From Oscillospiraceae bacterium (GTDB lineage: Bacteria; Bacillota; Clostridia; Oscillospirales; Ruminococcaceae): DNA of 64,000 nucleotides. The notes beneath the pieces were generated by a model. The model made no database searches and had not been told where the DNA came from. It saw only the letters and a list, made by a program, of their open reading frames with translations. This document shows, piece by piece, positions 41,174 through 50,932 of the stretch. A program made the position numbers and the translations under genes. Each line of letters starts with the position of its first letter. The stretch's first letter is position 1. The stretch covers positions 112,715 to 176,714 of the forward strand of contig JAJQGT010000009.1 of assembly GCA_021201135.1 (NCBI GenBank), in the 5' to 3' direction.

Positions 41174-42688
41174 TTATTCCGTAATCTCAAATTCGTGCTC
41201 GGTTTCGAGCGCATTTTTCTTTTCGGCGCCTTGAGCATAGCGATTCACCGCCGTGCTCGATTTCTCTACGGGCTGGAGCGTTCCCGCACCGGCGACACAG
41301 CCGCCCGGGCACGCCATTCCCTCAAGAAGATAGCCGTTGTATTTTCCGGCTTTTGCGAGCTGGAGAAGCTTGCGACACTCCCGGAGTCCCTGAGCAGATT
41401 CGGTCTTGACCTCGCGGTCGGGGTCGAGCTCATGGATGACATCTGTCACCGCCTTGATGACGCCGCCCGAAACCGCAAAGATTCTGCCGTCGGCGGTGCC
41501 TTCGTTCAGGGGCACTTCCTCGTCGGGGGTGATTTCATCGAAGTTTATCTCCTTCGCCTCGAACATGCCCATCAGCTCCTCGAACGTGAGAACAAAATCG
41601 ACATCGCTTCGGATAGTTCTTCTCGACGCTTCAAGCTTCTTTGCGGCGCAGGGACCGATGAAGGCGATGCAGGCGTCGGGGTGCTCGCTCTTGACCATAC
41701 GGGCAGTAAGAACCATCGGCGTCAACGCCATCGAGATATATCCCGAAAACTCGGGGAAGAGCTTTTTCGCCATTACCGACCACGAGGGACAGCAGGACGT
41801 CGCCATGAACGGCTGATTTGCGGGGACGTTCTCGACGAAGTCTTTAGCTTCATCTATAGCGCAGAGGTCTGCTCCGATTGCTACCTCCGTTACACCTGCA
41901 AAGCCTAATTTCTTCATCGCCGCAGTGAGCTTTTCGGGGGTTGCTTTCGGTCCAAACTGCCCGACAAATGCCGGTGCCACTATAGCTATGACTTCCTTGC
42001 CCGACTTAATCGCATGGATAAGCTGGAAAATCTGACCCTTGTCGACGATTGCACCGAACGGGCAGTTGACAAGGCACATGCCGCAGGAAACGCACTTGTC
42101 ATAGTCAATCTGCGCTCTTCCCTGCTCGTCCGAATGAATGGCGTCCATTCCGCACGCCGAAGCGCAGGGGCGCTCCATCTTGTTGATGGCACCATAGGGG
42201 CAGACGGATGCGCACTTGCCGCACTTGATGCACTTAGACTGGTCTATCACGGACTTGCCGTGGATGATCTCGATTGCATGCTTCGGGCAGACCTCCTTGC
42301 AGGGGTGAGCGAGGCAACCCTGACAGCAGTCGGTGACGTGATAGTGCGACTCGGGGCAGGCATTGCAGGCGAACTTGATGATGTTTACAAGCGGCGGGTC
42401 GTAGTATTTTTCCGAAATCGCCGAGGCGTCAATCCCGTCGGCGACCGATTCGTGCTGATCTATCGGTCTCAGAGGCAGACCTATGGCGAGCCTGAGTCTT
42501 TCCTCAACTATGGCTCTCTCCAAAAATATTGATTCTCTGTAGACCGCTTCGCTTCCCGGGACGATTTTATAGGGAAGCTCCGTTATCTTTTCGGCGTAGT
42601 CCCCGCCCTCATATGCCAAACGTGCAACCTCGGTGAAGACCCTTCGTCTTATATCTGTAACCGAGTTGTATATTCCTCTCATAGCCAT
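41174..42688 (-). CDS. [FeFe] hydrogenase, monomeric group B type
   Basis: 504 residues from ATG 42688 (AAAGGGG upstream). N-terminal region with several Cys clusters (CNACPESHYHVTDCCQGC and CPKHA), then ferredoxin-like 2x[4Fe-4S] CIKCGKCASVCP (153-164) and CVSCGMCLVNCP (199-210). The H-cluster motifs are L1 TSCCPSW (297-303), L2 GPCAAKK (345-351) and L3 EGMACPGGC (456-464). The A-type TSCCPGW and MPCxxKK motifs are changed in the manner of group B enzymes. The enzyme would make or oxidise H2 with ferredoxin; its physiological direction is not settled. No maturases (hydEFG) are nearby. Confidence 0.92.
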   Translation of the reverse strand: MAMRGIYNSVTDIRRRVFTEVARLAYEGGDYAEKITELPYKIVPGSEAVYRESIFLERAIVEERLRLAIGLPLRPIDQHESVADGIDASAISEKYYDPPLVNIIKFACNACPESHYHVTDCCQGCLAHPCKEVCPKHAIEIIHGKSVIDQSKCIKCGKCASVCPYGAINKMERPCASACGMDAIHSDEQGRAQIDYDKCVSCGMCLVNCPFGAIVDKGQIFQLIHAIKSGKEVIAIVAPAFVGQFGPKATPEKLTAAMKKLGFAGVTEVAIGADLCAIDEAKDFVENVPANQPFMATSCCPSWSVMAKKLFPEFSGYISMALTPMVLTARMVKSEHPDACIAFIGPCAAKKLEASRRTIRSDVDFVLTFEELMGMFEAKEINFDEITPDEEVPLNEGTADGRIFAVSGGVIKAVTDVIHELDPDREVKTESAQGLRECRKLLQLAKAGKYNGYLLEGMACPGGCVAGAGTLQPVEKSSTAVNRYAQGAEKKNALETEHEFEITE

Positions 42689-42725
42689 GGTAATGACCCC
42701 TTTCTTCATCTTTTCTTTCGAAGAA

Positions 42726-42754
42726 AGTATACCATATGTGGGCGAAAAGTTCAA
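42726..42754 (-). promoter_or_regulatory. Promoter of the hydrogenase gene
   Basis: Minus-strand TTGAAC (42754-42749), 17-nt spacer, TATACT (42731-42726). Confidence 0.6.
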
Positions 42755-42834
42755 TATAATATTTGTGCCAATTTTTAAAAAGAAAGAGCCGCCGGTTGAG
42801 TGAAAAGAATCTCGGAATAGATTTTCCGACATAC

Positions 42835-42863
42835 TTGACTTGACTCCGAAAAATAGCTATAAT
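42835..42863 (+). promoter_or_regulatory. Promoter of tmk
   Basis: TTGACT (42835-42840), 17-nt spacer, TATAAT (42858-42863), about 40 nt upstream of the start codon. Confidence 0.7.
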
Positions 42864-42902
42864 AGCCGATAGAGATTAATTCACAGCGAGGATGATTTTG
42901 AT

Positions 42903-43517
42903 ATGAAAAAGCCGCTTTTTATCGCCGTTGAGGGCTTGGACGGTTCGGGAAAAGGCACACAGATTAAGATGCTCGCCTCTCGGCTTGAATCCGAAGGCAC
43001 TAAAATATACTTAACAAGCGAGCCGACCCAGTTCACGACCGGTGGACTTATAAGGGACGCCCTTGCAGGGCTGACAAAGAGAACTCCTGCCGAGCTTGCG
43101 GGGCTGTTTCTTTCCGACAGAATTGCTCACTGCCAGTCGCCAAATGTCGGCATCAAGTGCATGCTTGAGAGCGGCGTGACAGTCATCACCGACAGATATT
43201 ACTATTCATCGTTTGCATATCAAGGCATGGACACGAACCTCGATTGGGTCATGAGAGCAAACCTTGATTGCCCGGACATAATAAAGCCCGACGTCTGCAT
43301 CTTTTTGGATGTCCCGTCGGATGTCTGCGACTCAAGAATCGAGAACGGCAGGGCTTCGAGGGAGATTTACGAGAAGCGGGAGACAATAGAACGGACAAGG
43401 CAGAAATATTTCGAAGTCTTCTCGAGGCTCCCCGACCACAATATAAAAATCGTAAACGCCGTCGGCGACCCGAACGAGATTGCCGAAAGAGTTTACGAAG
43501 CAATAGCAAATGTATAA
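42903..43517 (+). CDS. tmk: Thymidylate kinase
   Basis: 204 residues. Phosphorylates dTMP to dTDP. P-loop VEGLDGSGKGTQ, the DRYYYSSFAYQG motif (DRY, substrate site), and the lid region with RIENGRASREIYEKRETI. The P-loop carries GSGKG, as in Tmk, and the DR[YF] follows. Length and order fit the family. Monocistronic; the usual Clostridia neighbours (holB, yaaT) are absent, so this may be a second or relocated dTMP-kinase-like gene. Confidence 0.85.
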   Translation: MKKPLFIAVEGLDGSGKGTQIKMLASRLESEGTKIYLTSEPTQFTTGGLIRDALAGLTKRTPAELAGLFLSDRIAHCQSPNVGIKCMLESGVTVITDRYYYSSFAYQGMDTNLDWVMRANLDCPDIIKPDVCIFLDVPSDVCDSRIENGRASREIYEKRETIERTRQKYFEVFSRLPDHNIKIVNAVGDPNEIAERVYEAIANV

Positions 43518-43521
43518 CAAA

Positions 43522-43556
43522 AAAGCGCACCGGCTACTAACCGATGCGCTTTATTA
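43522..43556. terminator. Bidirectional terminator between tmk and the small kinase gene
   Basis: Stem AAAGCGCA...TGCGCTTT with inner CGG/CCG (43522-43552). A T-run follows on the minus strand (TTTTTTG) and an AT-rich tail on the plus strand. Confidence 0.78.
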
Positions 43557-43567
43557 TTTACTTAGGA

Positions 43568-44317
43568 TTATTCGTACTCAACGACATTGACCCAAGAAAG
43601 AAGGAATTCCCTCTCCGCTTCGTTGCCCTTTACGGACTGGGAAGCGGCTACGATGGGCATCCACTTCTCGACGTACTGGCGGGCGGTGTTGGACTTCTTG
43701 CAGAAGAGATTCAGATACTTCTTTGCAAGAGGCATATTGCCCTTGAGGCAGAAGAGAAGGTAGGTTCTTGCTACGTCTGCGGAAGCATTTCCCTGAGTGG
43801 CGTGCGACCAGTCGAGGACATGCGGAACGCCGTCCTTATCAATGATGATATTAGAGGGGTTGAAATCGCCGTGGCAGAGCTTGTCGTGGTTCGGCATCGA
43901 CTCGAGGCGCATTCTGAGCTCGTAACGGGTTGTAGCGTCGATGTCGGCTTCGCCCATCTTGCGGTTCATCTTGTCCTTGAGCTTGTTGAGGCTCGGGCTC
44001 TTGAGGGAGTGCATCTTAATCTGCAAATCGACGAAGAGCTCAAGATACTCATCCATCTTCTCGGGGTGAGCGTCCATGAGGTCCTGAAGCGTTTCGCCCT
44101 CGATGAATTCGGAGACGATTGCCCACTGACCGTCCTGAGTGGTAACCTCGATTATCTCGGGGATGTCAAAGCCGGTCTCCTCTACTCTTGCCTGATTCAA
44201 AGCCTCGTTGAGGATGTCAGCCTTGGAGTAGCCCTTTTCGAACATTTTGATACAACGGTCACCGTCACGGTAGATCGTTTTTGTCTTTCTTACGGAAATA
44301 ACATTATCAAGATTCAT
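43568..44317 (-). CDS. Aminoglycoside phosphotransferase-fold kinase (TIGR02172-like)
   Basis: 249 residues from ATG 44317 (AAGGAG 8 nt upstream). APH/choline-kinase-like fold: the catalytic loop HGDFNPSNIII, the metal-binding DWSHATQG (normally DW) and the VSEFIEGETL hinge. The family TIGR02172 is of unknown substrate. The gene starts 18 nt after adhE, so both are likely on one mRNA, though a functional link is not known. Confidence 0.8.
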   Translation of the reverse strand: MNLDNVISVRKTKTIYRDGDRCIKMFEKGYSKADILNEALNQARVEETGFDIPEIIEVTTQDGQWAIVSEFIEGETLQDLMDAHPEKMDEYLELFVDLQIKMHSLKSPSLNKLKDKMNRKMGEADIDATTRYELRMRLESMPNHDKLCHGDFNPSNIIIDKDGVPHVLDWSHATQGNASADVARTYLLFCLKGNMPLAKKYLNLFCKKSNTARQYVEKWMPIVAASQSVKGNEAEREFLLSWVNVVEYE

Positions 44318-44335
44318 TATCGTCACTCCTTCCTG

Positions 44336-46984
44336 TTAGTCAGCCTTCGGCATTGCTTTTTCGGTAAAAGTAGTGCCGTAGTATGCGTCAAGATAAATCT
44401 GCTTGAGTTCGCTGATGAGCGGGTATCTCGGGTTAGCGCCTGTGCACTGGTCGTCGAATGCGCACTCAGTCATCTCGTCAAGGGTCTCGAGGAACTTCTT
44501 CTCGTCAACGCCATACTCAGCGATGGTGTCCTTGATTCCGACACGGTGCTTGAGCTCGTGAACAGCCTTGATGAGGTTTTCAAGCTTCTCCTCGTCCGTC
44601 TTTCCGCCGAGGTTAAGAGCATCTGCGATTTCGGCGTATCTGTGAAGTGCATTCGGGTGGTCATACTGCGAGAATGTTCCCATCTTCTGGGGAGCTTCGC
44701 TTGCGTTGTATCTCATGACGTCCTCGATAACGAGAGCGTTTGCAACGCCGTGAGCGATGTGGTGGTAAGCGCCGAGCTTGTGAGCAAGCGAGTGGCTGAT
44801 GCCGAGGAATGCGTTTGCGAACGCCATACCTGCCATAGTGGCGGCATTTGCCATCTTCTCACGGGCTTCCTCGTCGGTAAGACCGTTGTCGTAAGCTCTG
44901 GGGAGATACTCGAATATAGTCTTGAGTGCTCCGATTGCGAGGCTGTCAGTATAGTCGGTCGCCATGACGGAGACATAAGCCTCGAGTGCATGGGTTACGG
45001 CATCGATGCCGGAAGCGGCAGTCAAGCCCTTCGGTGCGGTCATATGGAAGTCGATGTCGATGATTGCCATGTTCGGCATGAGCTGATAGTCGGCAAGAGG
45101 ATACTTGATTCCGGTTGTCTCATCGGTGATGACTGCGAACGGAGTAACCTCGGAGCCGGTACCTGCAGAGGTCGGAACCGCAATGAAGTAAGCCTTTTCG
45201 CCCATCTTCGGGAAGGTGTAGACACGCTTACGGATGTCGATGAATCTCATTGCCATGTCCATGAAATCCGCATCCGGGTGCTCATAGAGGACCCACATAA
45301 TCTTGCCGGCGTCCATAGCGGAGCCGCCGCCGATTGCGATGATGCAGTCGGGCTGGAAGGAGGTCATCGCCGCGGCACCTGCCTTGGCACTTGCGAGTGT
45401 CGGGTCGGGCTCGACATCAAAGAATGTGGTGTGAGCGATTCCGAGCTCGTCCAATTTGTCGGTGATGGACTTGGTAACGCCGCTGTGATAGAGGAATGAG
45501 TCGGTTACGATGAAGCAACGCTTCTTGCCCATGACGTACTTGAGCTCATCAAGAGCTACGGGCAGGCAACCCTTCTTGGTGTAAACCTTCTCAGGTGCAC
45601 GGAACCAAAGCATATTCTCTCTCCTCTCAGCAACTGTCTTGATATTGATAAGGTGCTTGACGCCAACGTTTTCACTGACGCTGTTGCCGCCCCATGAGCC
45701 ACAGCCCAAGGTGAGCGAAGGCGAAAGCTTGAAGTTGTAAAGGTCACCGATACCGCCGTGGGATGCGGGGGTGTTGACAAGGATTCTGCAGGTCTTCATT
45801 CTGGATGCGAACTTGTCAATCTTCTCGCGCTCGGTGACTGCGTCAAGATATACGGACGAAGTGTGTCCGAAGCCGCCGTCTGCGATGAGATGCTCAGCCT
45901 TTGAAATAGCGTCGTCGAAGCTCTCGGCGTGATACATGGCAAGTACCGGTGAAAGCTTTTCGTGAGCGAACTCTTCGGAGATATCGACGGAGTCTACCTC
46001 GCCGATAAGAATCTTGGTTCCCTCGGGGACGGAGATGCCGCAGATTTCGGCAATCTTCGGAGCAGGCTGACCGACAATCTTTGCGTTGACGGAGCCGTTT
46101 ATGATCATGGTCTTTCTGACCTTGTCCTTCTCCTCATCGTTGAGGAAGTAGCAACCTCTGTAGGCGAACTCCTTCTTGACCTCGTCATAGATGTCGTCAA
46201 GGACGATTGCGGACTGCTCGGAAGCACAAATCATGCCGTTGTCGAAGGTCTTCGAATGGATAATCGAGCTTACCGCAAGCTTGATGTCGGCGGAGCTGTC
46301 GATGATTGCGGGGGTATTGCCGGCGCCAACGCCCAAAGCGGGCTTGCCGGAGGAATATGCCGACTTGACCATGCCCGGTCCGCCGGTTGCGAGGATGATG
46401 TCAGCCTCTTTCATGAGAAGGCTTGTCATCTCAAGGGTCGGGGTGTCAATCCAGTCGATGATACCCTCGGGCGCTCCTGCCTTGACTGCGGCATCAAGAA
46501 TTATCTTTGCCGCCTCGGCTGTGCACTTCTTAGCTCTCGGGTGAGGGCTGATGATGATTGCGTTTCTCGTCTTGAGGGAGATGAGGCACTTGAATATTGC
46601 GGTTGATGTCGGGTTGGTTGTCGGGATAACCGCCGCAACAACTCCGATAGGCTCGGCTATTTTCTTTGTGCCGTAAGCCTTGTCCTCCTCGATTACTCCA
46701 CATGTTTTGGTGTTCTTGTAAGCATTGTAGATATGCTCTGCGGCGTAGTTGTTCTTGATAACCTTATCCTCAACAACGCCCATTCCGGTCTCCTCAACAG
46801 CCATCTTAGCAAGCGGCAATCTTGCCTGATTTGCGGCGGTAGCGGCGGCGAGGAAAATCTTGTCAACCTGCTCCTGAGTGTAGGTTGCAAAAATCTCCTG
46901 AGCCTTTCTTACCTTCGCGATTGTTGCCTCAAGGGCTTCGACGGTTTCTACGGGAGTTCTTTCGGTTTTAGCCGATTTCACCAT
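44336..46984 (-). CDS. adhE: Bifunctional aldehyde/alcohol dehydrogenase AdhE
   Basis: 882 residues. N-terminal CoA-acylating aldehyde dehydrogenase (about 1-440) with catalytic Cys253 (NGMICASEQ) and nucleotide-binding [13 protein letters not shown]-terminal iron-dependent alcohol dehydrogenase (about 455-870) with [23 protein letters not shown] and the iron-binding His set in [17 protein letters not shown]. Reduces acetyl-CoA to ethanol, using two NADH, and so regenerates NAD+ in fermentation. Such proteins form spirosome filaments. RBS AGGAGG precedes ATG 46984. Promoter at 47069-47097; no clear Rex box was found. Confidence 0.97.
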   Translation of the reverse strand: MVKSAKTERTPVETVEALEATIAKVRKAQEIFATYTQEQVDKIFLAAATAANQARLPLAKMAVEETGMGVVEDKVIKNNYAAEHIYNAYKNTKTCGVIEEDKAYGTKKIAEPIGVVAAVIPTTNPTSTAIFKCLISLKTRNAIIISPHPRAKKCTAEAAKIILDAAVKAGAPEGIIDWIDTPTLEMTSLLMKEADIILATGGPGMVKSAYSSGKPALGVGAGNTPAIIDSSADIKLAVSSIIHSKTFDNGMICASEQSAIVLDDIYDEVKKEFAYRGCYFLNDEEKDKVRKTMIINGSVNAKIVGQPAPKIAEICGISVPEGTKILIGEVDSVDISEEFAHEKLSPVLAMYHAESFDDAISKAEHLIADGGFGHTSSVYLDAVTEREKIDKFASRMKTCRILVNTPASHGGIGDLYNFKLSPSLTLGCGSWGGNSVSENVGVKHLINIKTVAERRENMLWFRAPEKVYTKKGCLPVALDELKYVMGKKRCFIVTDSFLYHSGVTKSITDKLDELGIAHTTFFDVEPDPTLASAKAGAAAMTSFQPDCIIAIGGGSAMDAGKIMWVLYEHPDADFMDMAMRFIDIRKRVYTFPKMGEKAYFIAVPTSAGTGSEVTPFAVITDETTGIKYPLADYQLMPNMAIIDIDFHMTAPKGLTAASGIDAVTHALEAYVSVMATDYTDSLAIGALKTIFEYLPRAYDNGLTDEEAREKMANAATMAGMAFANAFLGISHSLAHKLGAYHHIAHGVANALVIEDVMRYNASEAPQKMGTFSQYDHPNALHRYAEIADALNLGGKTDEEKLENLIKAVHELKHRVGIKDTIAEYGVDEKKFLETLDEMTECAFDDQCTGANPRYPLISELKQIYLDAYYGTTFTEKAMPKAD

Positions 46985-47068
46985 ACATACCTCCTATTGT
47001 ATTTTCGCGGTCTGCGGATGGCGTAGCCACACGCATTCCCACGGAAGAATTATATTTTTACGCCTATC

Positions 47069-47097
47069 ATTATAGCAAACCGAAACCGTTTTATCAA
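47069..47097 (-). promoter_or_regulatory. Promoter of adhE
   Basis: Minus-strand TTGATA (47097-47092), 17-nt spacer, TATAAT (47074-47069). The 80-nt leader contains small GC-rich hairpins (GTGGC/GCCAT, CGCGG/CCGCG). Confidence 0.65.
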
Positions 47098-47168
47098 GCC
47101 GATTTGCTAAATTCCACGGTTTCAACAGTTTTTTCGAAATAACGAACGACTTTTTGTACTCACGCGTT

Positions 47169-48623
47169 TTAAAGATAGACAAAATGCGAAAATTCGGCAA
47201 CCCCACCTGTCTTTTCGACCGAATACGCAAACAGTCCAATCCGACAACCGACGAAATGCCTCAGGTCAAAAGTGGGATAAACCGGCTCGCCGAAATCTGT
47301 CCACTCACCGTCCTGAAGATACATAAACCGCACTTCACTCTTATCAAGCGAGAACTTGCCCTTCACGCCAAGAGTAACCATTTCGCCGTCAAACGGGATT
47401 TTAGCGCAGGTTTTCTCCCTTGACTTCATGACGAGCCAAAGTCTCCCCTGCTCTTTTTCGAGTCCGATTATGCCGTACTGGTACTGTAGCATCGTGAGCC
47501 CTGCGGTGTCGTCGTCCTGAAGCTCCCTTGCATCGAGAGTCACATGCGCCTCGCATTCGGGGTATTTTGCTCTTTGGGTCAGAGTATTTCGGGCAAATTC
47601 GACACTGTTCGACAATTTCTCGGTGGTAAGAGTGAATCTGCCGTCGCCCGTCGACCAGTACTCCGGCTTCGGGTTGTGGTTGAACTCCCACGCGAGATTG
47701 AGCTCGGCGTCACTAAAATCATCCGACACGAATATAGGCGAATACTTATAATCGGGTCTTGTGGAAGTATTCTCGACGGTTTCCGACGGCGTATCAAACA
47801 CGGGAAATCCATTCCCGTCGAAGTGCATGGGAACGAGGTTCGGCATTCTGCCGGCGGCTCCCCTGTCGGCAAAAATCACTCCGAACCATCTGCCATCGGG
47901 AGTGTCAACGATTCCGCCTTGGGCAACTCCATTGGTATCGGGAAGCTTATAGTCGATGACATCGCCGCCGACCCATTCGCCGTCAATGCTATCTGACATA
48001 TATGCCGCCTCAATTCTCCTCCATTCGCCTTGTGCGGCGTGGATGAAGAAGGCGTAATACTTGCCGTCAATCTTATAGAAATGCGAGCCCTCATAGCCGA
48101 GGAAGTTACCGGGAGCGTCGCGAATGACAACTTTGTCGAAGCCGCCCTCAAGCGGTCCCGACAAATCCGGTTTAAGCTCGGTTATGCGGATATTTCTGTT
48201 GCCGTGCATTATGTAGACCCTGCCGTCGTCGTCAAAGAGCACCGAGCAATCGTGATAAAAGCCGTCGATATAACTCTTCTGCCACGGTCCCTCGGGGTTC
48301 TCGGTGGTGAAACAGTAGGTCTTTCGGGTGTCGTTGGCTATGAAAATGACGTAGAATTTTCCGTCGTGGTACCGAAGGCTCGGCGCCCACATGCCGTTGG
48401 CATAGGCGTTATTCTCGCCGTCAAGGTTCTGGCGGGGCGTGTCCTCTAAAGTCTCATAGACATGTGAGCAGAATTCCCAGTTTATAAGGTCATACGAGCG
48501 AAGAATAGCCGCACCGGGCATATAGTACATGGTGGTGGAGCACATATAGTAGGTATCGCCTACACGGATCACGTCCGGGTCGGGCATGTCGCAGTTGATT
48601 ATTGGGTTATATCCCCTGACCAT
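47169..48623 (-). CDS. GH43 glycosidase (beta-xylosidase/arabinofuranosidase type)
   Basis: 484 residues without signal peptide, so cytosolic. Five-bladed propeller in the first 300 residues: catalytic Asp15 in DMPDPDVI, Asp in YHDCSVLFDDDG, and general acid Glu in LGYEGSHFYK. A beta-sandwich C-terminal domain (about 310-484; FVSDDFSD...LNLAWEFNHNP) is the one typical of GH43 beta-xylosidases. Probably trims imported xylo- or arabino-oligosaccharides. It follows the GH3 gene by 64 nt with a strong stem-loop between them. RBS TTGGAGATG precedes ATG 48623. Confidence 0.9.
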   Translation of the reverse strand: MVRGYNPIINCDMPDPDVIRVGDTYYMCSTTMYYMPGAAILRSYDLINWEFCSHVYETLEDTPRQNLDGENNAYANGMWAPSLRYHDGKFYVIFIANDTRKTYCFTTENPEGPWQKSYIDGFYHDCSVLFDDDGRVYIMHGNRNIRITELKPDLSGPLEGGFDKVVIRDAPGNFLGYEGSHFYKIDGKYYAFFIHAAQGEWRRIEAAYMSDSIDGEWVGGDVIDYKLPDTNGVAQGGIVDTPDGRWFGVIFADRGAAGRMPNLVPMHFDGNGFPVFDTPSETVENTSTRPDYKYSPIFVSDDFSDAELNLAWEFNHNPKPEYWSTGDGRFTLTTEKLSNSVEFARNTLTQRAKYPECEAHVTLDARELQDDDTAGLTMLQYQYGIIGLEKEQGRLWLVMKSREKTCAKIPFDGEMVTLGVKGKFSLDKSEVRFMYLQDGEWTDFGEPVYPTFDLRHFVGCRIGLFAYSVEKTGGVAEFSHFVYL

Positions 48624-48639
48624 AAAATCATCTCCAAGT

Positions 48640-48675
48640 AAAGGCGCATCGCAGAAAATTCCGTAATGCGCCTTT
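48640..48675 (-). promoter_or_regulatory. Intercistronic stem-loop between GH3 and GH43
   Basis: 10-bp arms AAAGGCGCAT/ATGCGCCTTT (48640-48675) without a U-run, placed right before the GH43 ribosome binding site. It may alter the ratio of the two enzymes by stabilising or masking RNA. Confidence 0.5.
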
Positions 48676-48687
48676 GATAAATCTTGA

Positions 48688-50787
48688 TTACAGCGAAACC
48701 TTGACCGCTATCGGGGTCTTGCCGGTGAGCTTTTGGCTCAACTCGTCCGGCTGAGAGGTGCCGAAGTAAAGGGTTGTCTCGGCGTCCTTGTCGAGATATC
48801 TCTTGCCGTCGTTATCTACGACCGTGAGATTCTTGAGCGGAATGTCAAGGCTGACTGTTTTCGTCTCGCCCTCGGCGACTTCTACCTTCTTGAAGGCACA
48901 GAGTGCGTGATTCTTGACGGCATCCTTGGAGGTCGATTTGAAGTAGACCTGCAAAGCGTCAGAGCCGGAAACAGCGGAATTGGTAAGGGTAACCTCCGCA
49001 TGGACTGCATCTTCGCCCACGGTAGTCTTCACATCAGTGACTTTAATATCGGAGTAAGTCAGACCGAAGCCGAAGGGATAGAGGACGTTGTCTTTCGAGA
49101 GATCCTCATAGCGATATGTCCTGTCTCTCATGAAGTAGTCGGTGAATTCGGGCATACCATCGGTGGTCTTGTAGAATGTGACAGGGAGCTTGCCGGATGG
49201 CGAAACCTTGCCAAAGAGGATGTCCGCAACAGCCTTGCCGCCCTCTGAGCCGGGATAGAACGCCTGCAGGAGTGCGTTCGGTCTGTCGTCCTCAAGATTA
49301 AGCGAGGAACCGCTTGCCAAAACCACGATTGTAGGCTTGCCTGTTGACAGAACCGCTCTCACGAGATGTCTCTGGGATTCGGGGAGCCTTAAATCCTTCT
49401 TGTCGCCGGAGGCATAGGCGTTGCCGGCGTCTCCCTCTTCGCCCTCGAGGCTTTCGTCAAGTCCGACGCAGAGAACGACAACGTCGCTATGCTCGGCTAT
49501 AGCCTTTGCCTCGGCGATTCTGTCGTCCGGGAACGCCAGAACCTCGCATCTGTCCTTAATCATGTGTGAGCCCTCGGAGAAGAGAACTCTTCCGGGGAAT
49601 GCGTCCTGAATACCCATGAGGATGGTTTCGTATCTCGAAGCGGTGCCGTAGTAGTTGCCGCGGAGTGCGCCGATGTTCTGGGCGTTCGGTCCGATAACTC
49701 CGATGGTATTTATCTTGGAAGCGTCGAGTGGGAGAATGCCGTCGTTCTTAAGAAGAACACATGCTGAATCCGCCGCACGCTTGCTGACCGCAAGGTGCTC
49801 TTTTGTCTCGACGTCCATATAGCCGAGGCTGTCGTATTCGGTCTCGTCGAACATGCCAAGACGGAATCTCGTTCTGAAAAGATGCTCGCAAGCTGTGGTT
49901 ATCTCTTCCTCGGTGACCAGACCGTCCTGATATGCTTTATAGAGATGAATATAGGTGTTGCCGCAGTTGACGTCACAGCCGTTCTTGAGTGCCAGAGCCG
50001 CCGATTCCTCATAGGTTTCGGTGACGTGGTGGTGCTGATGGAAGTCCTGCAATGCCCAACAGTCGGAGGTGAAATAGCCGTCGAAGCCCCATTCGTCGAG
50101 CGTCGACTTCAGAAACTCACTGCCACAGCAGGGTTCGCCGTTGGTGCGGTTATATGCGCCCATCACGCCCTCGACATCTGCCTCTTTTACAAGAGCTTCG
50201 AATGCGGGAAGATAGGTCTCTTCCAAGTCTTTCGGGTCTGCTATTGCGTTGAATTCATGTCTTAATTCTTCAGGTCCCGAATGGACGGCGAAGTGCTTGG
50301 CGCATGCGGCGGCACGGAGATATTCCCCGTCGCCCTGAATGCCCTTGACGAATGCACAGCCGAGGCGGGACGTAAGATAGGGGTCCTCACCGTAGGTCTC
50401 GTGACCTCTGCCCCAACGGGGGTCACGGAAGATGTTGATGTTGGGAGACCAGAGTGTCAAGCCCTTATAAATGTCGCGGTCGCCCTGCTTCGAATACTCG
50501 TTATACTTGGCTCTTGTCTCGACCGAGATGACCTCGGCAATGTCGCCGATAAGCTCTTCATCAAACGATGCCGCCATTCCGATTGCCTGCGGGAACATCG
50601 TGGCGACGCCGGCACGAGCCGTGCCGTGAAGACCCTCGCACCACCAGTTATAGGCGGGAATTCCGAGCCTTTCGACAGCCGGAGCGCCGAACTTGAGCTG
50701 TTCGCACTTTTCCCAGACAGTAAGCCTCGAGACGAGGTCATGCGCCCTTTCTTCGGGCGACTTTGTTTTGTCTTTATAAATATCCAT
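48688..50787 (-). CDS. GH3 beta-glycosidase (beta-xylosidase or beta-glucosidase)
   Basis: 699 residues, no signal peptide. N-terminal GH3 barrel with substrate motifs WWCEGLHG and AKHFAVHSGPE, and nucleophile Asp242 in FTSDCWAL. The alpha/beta sandwich and C-terminal fibronectin-like domain (about 580-699) follow in the normal order. WWCEGLHG favours beta-xylosidase-type members of GH3. Likely works in the cytosol with GH43 on oligosaccharides. First gene of the pair; a consensus promoter lies at 50829-50857. RBS AGGAGG precedes ATG 50787. Confidence 0.93.
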   Translation of the reverse strand: MDIYKDKTKSPEERAHDLVSRLTVWEKCEQLKFGAPAVERLGIPAYNWWCEGLHGTARAGVATMFPQAIGMAASFDEELIGDIAEVISVETRAKYNEYSKQGDRDIYKGLTLWSPNINIFRDPRWGRGHETYGEDPYLTSRLGCAFVKGIQGDGEYLRAAACAKHFAVHSGPEELRHEFNAIADPKDLEETYLPAFEALVKEADVEGVMGAYNRTNGEPCCGSEFLKSTLDEWGFDGYFTSDCWALQDFHQHHHVTETYEESAALALKNGCDVNCGNTYIHLYKAYQDGLVTEEEITTACEHLFRTRFRLGMFDETEYDSLGYMDVETKEHLAVSKRAADSACVLLKNDGILPLDASKINTIGVIGPNAQNIGALRGNYYGTASRYETILMGIQDAFPGRVLFSEGSHMIKDRCEVLAFPDDRIAEAKAIAEHSDVVVLCVGLDESLEGEEGDAGNAYASGDKKDLRLPESQRHLVRAVLSTGKPTIVVLASGSSLNLEDDRPNALLQAFYPGSEGGKAVADILFGKVSPSGKLPVTFYKTTDGMPEFTDYFMRDRTYRYEDLSKDNVLYPFGFGLTYSDIKVTDVKTTVGEDAVHAEVTLTNSAVSGSDALQVYFKSTSKDAVKNHALCAFKKVEVAEGETKTVSLDIPLKNLTVVDNDGKRYLDKDAETTLYFGTSQPDELSQKLTGKTPIAVKVSL

Positions 50788-50828
50788 AGTTGTCCTCCTG
50801 TTTTGTTCGTAGTAAAGTTGCTACAAAT

Positions 50829-50857
50829 ATTATACTGGATTTTGTATTGACTGTCAA
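50829..50857 (-). promoter_or_regulatory. Promoter of the GH3-GH43 pair
   Basis: Minus-strand TTGACA (50857-50852), 17-nt spacer, TATAAT (50834-50829). A loose dyad GTAG-N8-CTAC lies just downstream and may be an operator. Confidence 0.78.
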
Positions 50858-50879
50858 GATTACGAGACTCATATAATAC

Positions 50880-50908
50880 TTGCGTTTTGGCTTATTTTGT
50901 GCTATTCT
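50880..50908 (+). promoter_or_regulatory. Probable promoter of proC
   Basis: TTGCGT (50880-50885), 17-nt spacer, TATTCT (50903-50908). Confidence 0.5.
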
Positions 50909-50932
50909 ATTTTTAACAAGGAGGTCATCTCT

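Noticed and set aside
43544-45499. A 651-codon open frame on the plus strand opposite adhE and the small kinase
   Set aside because: It is antisense to two well-conserved genes on the minus strand, has Val/Cys/Arg-rich composition typical of reversed codons, and no RBS or family motif.
46985-47168. Rex operator upstream of adhE
   Set aside because: AdhE is often controlled by Rex, but no TTGTGA-N6-TCACAA-like palindrome could be seen near the promoter.
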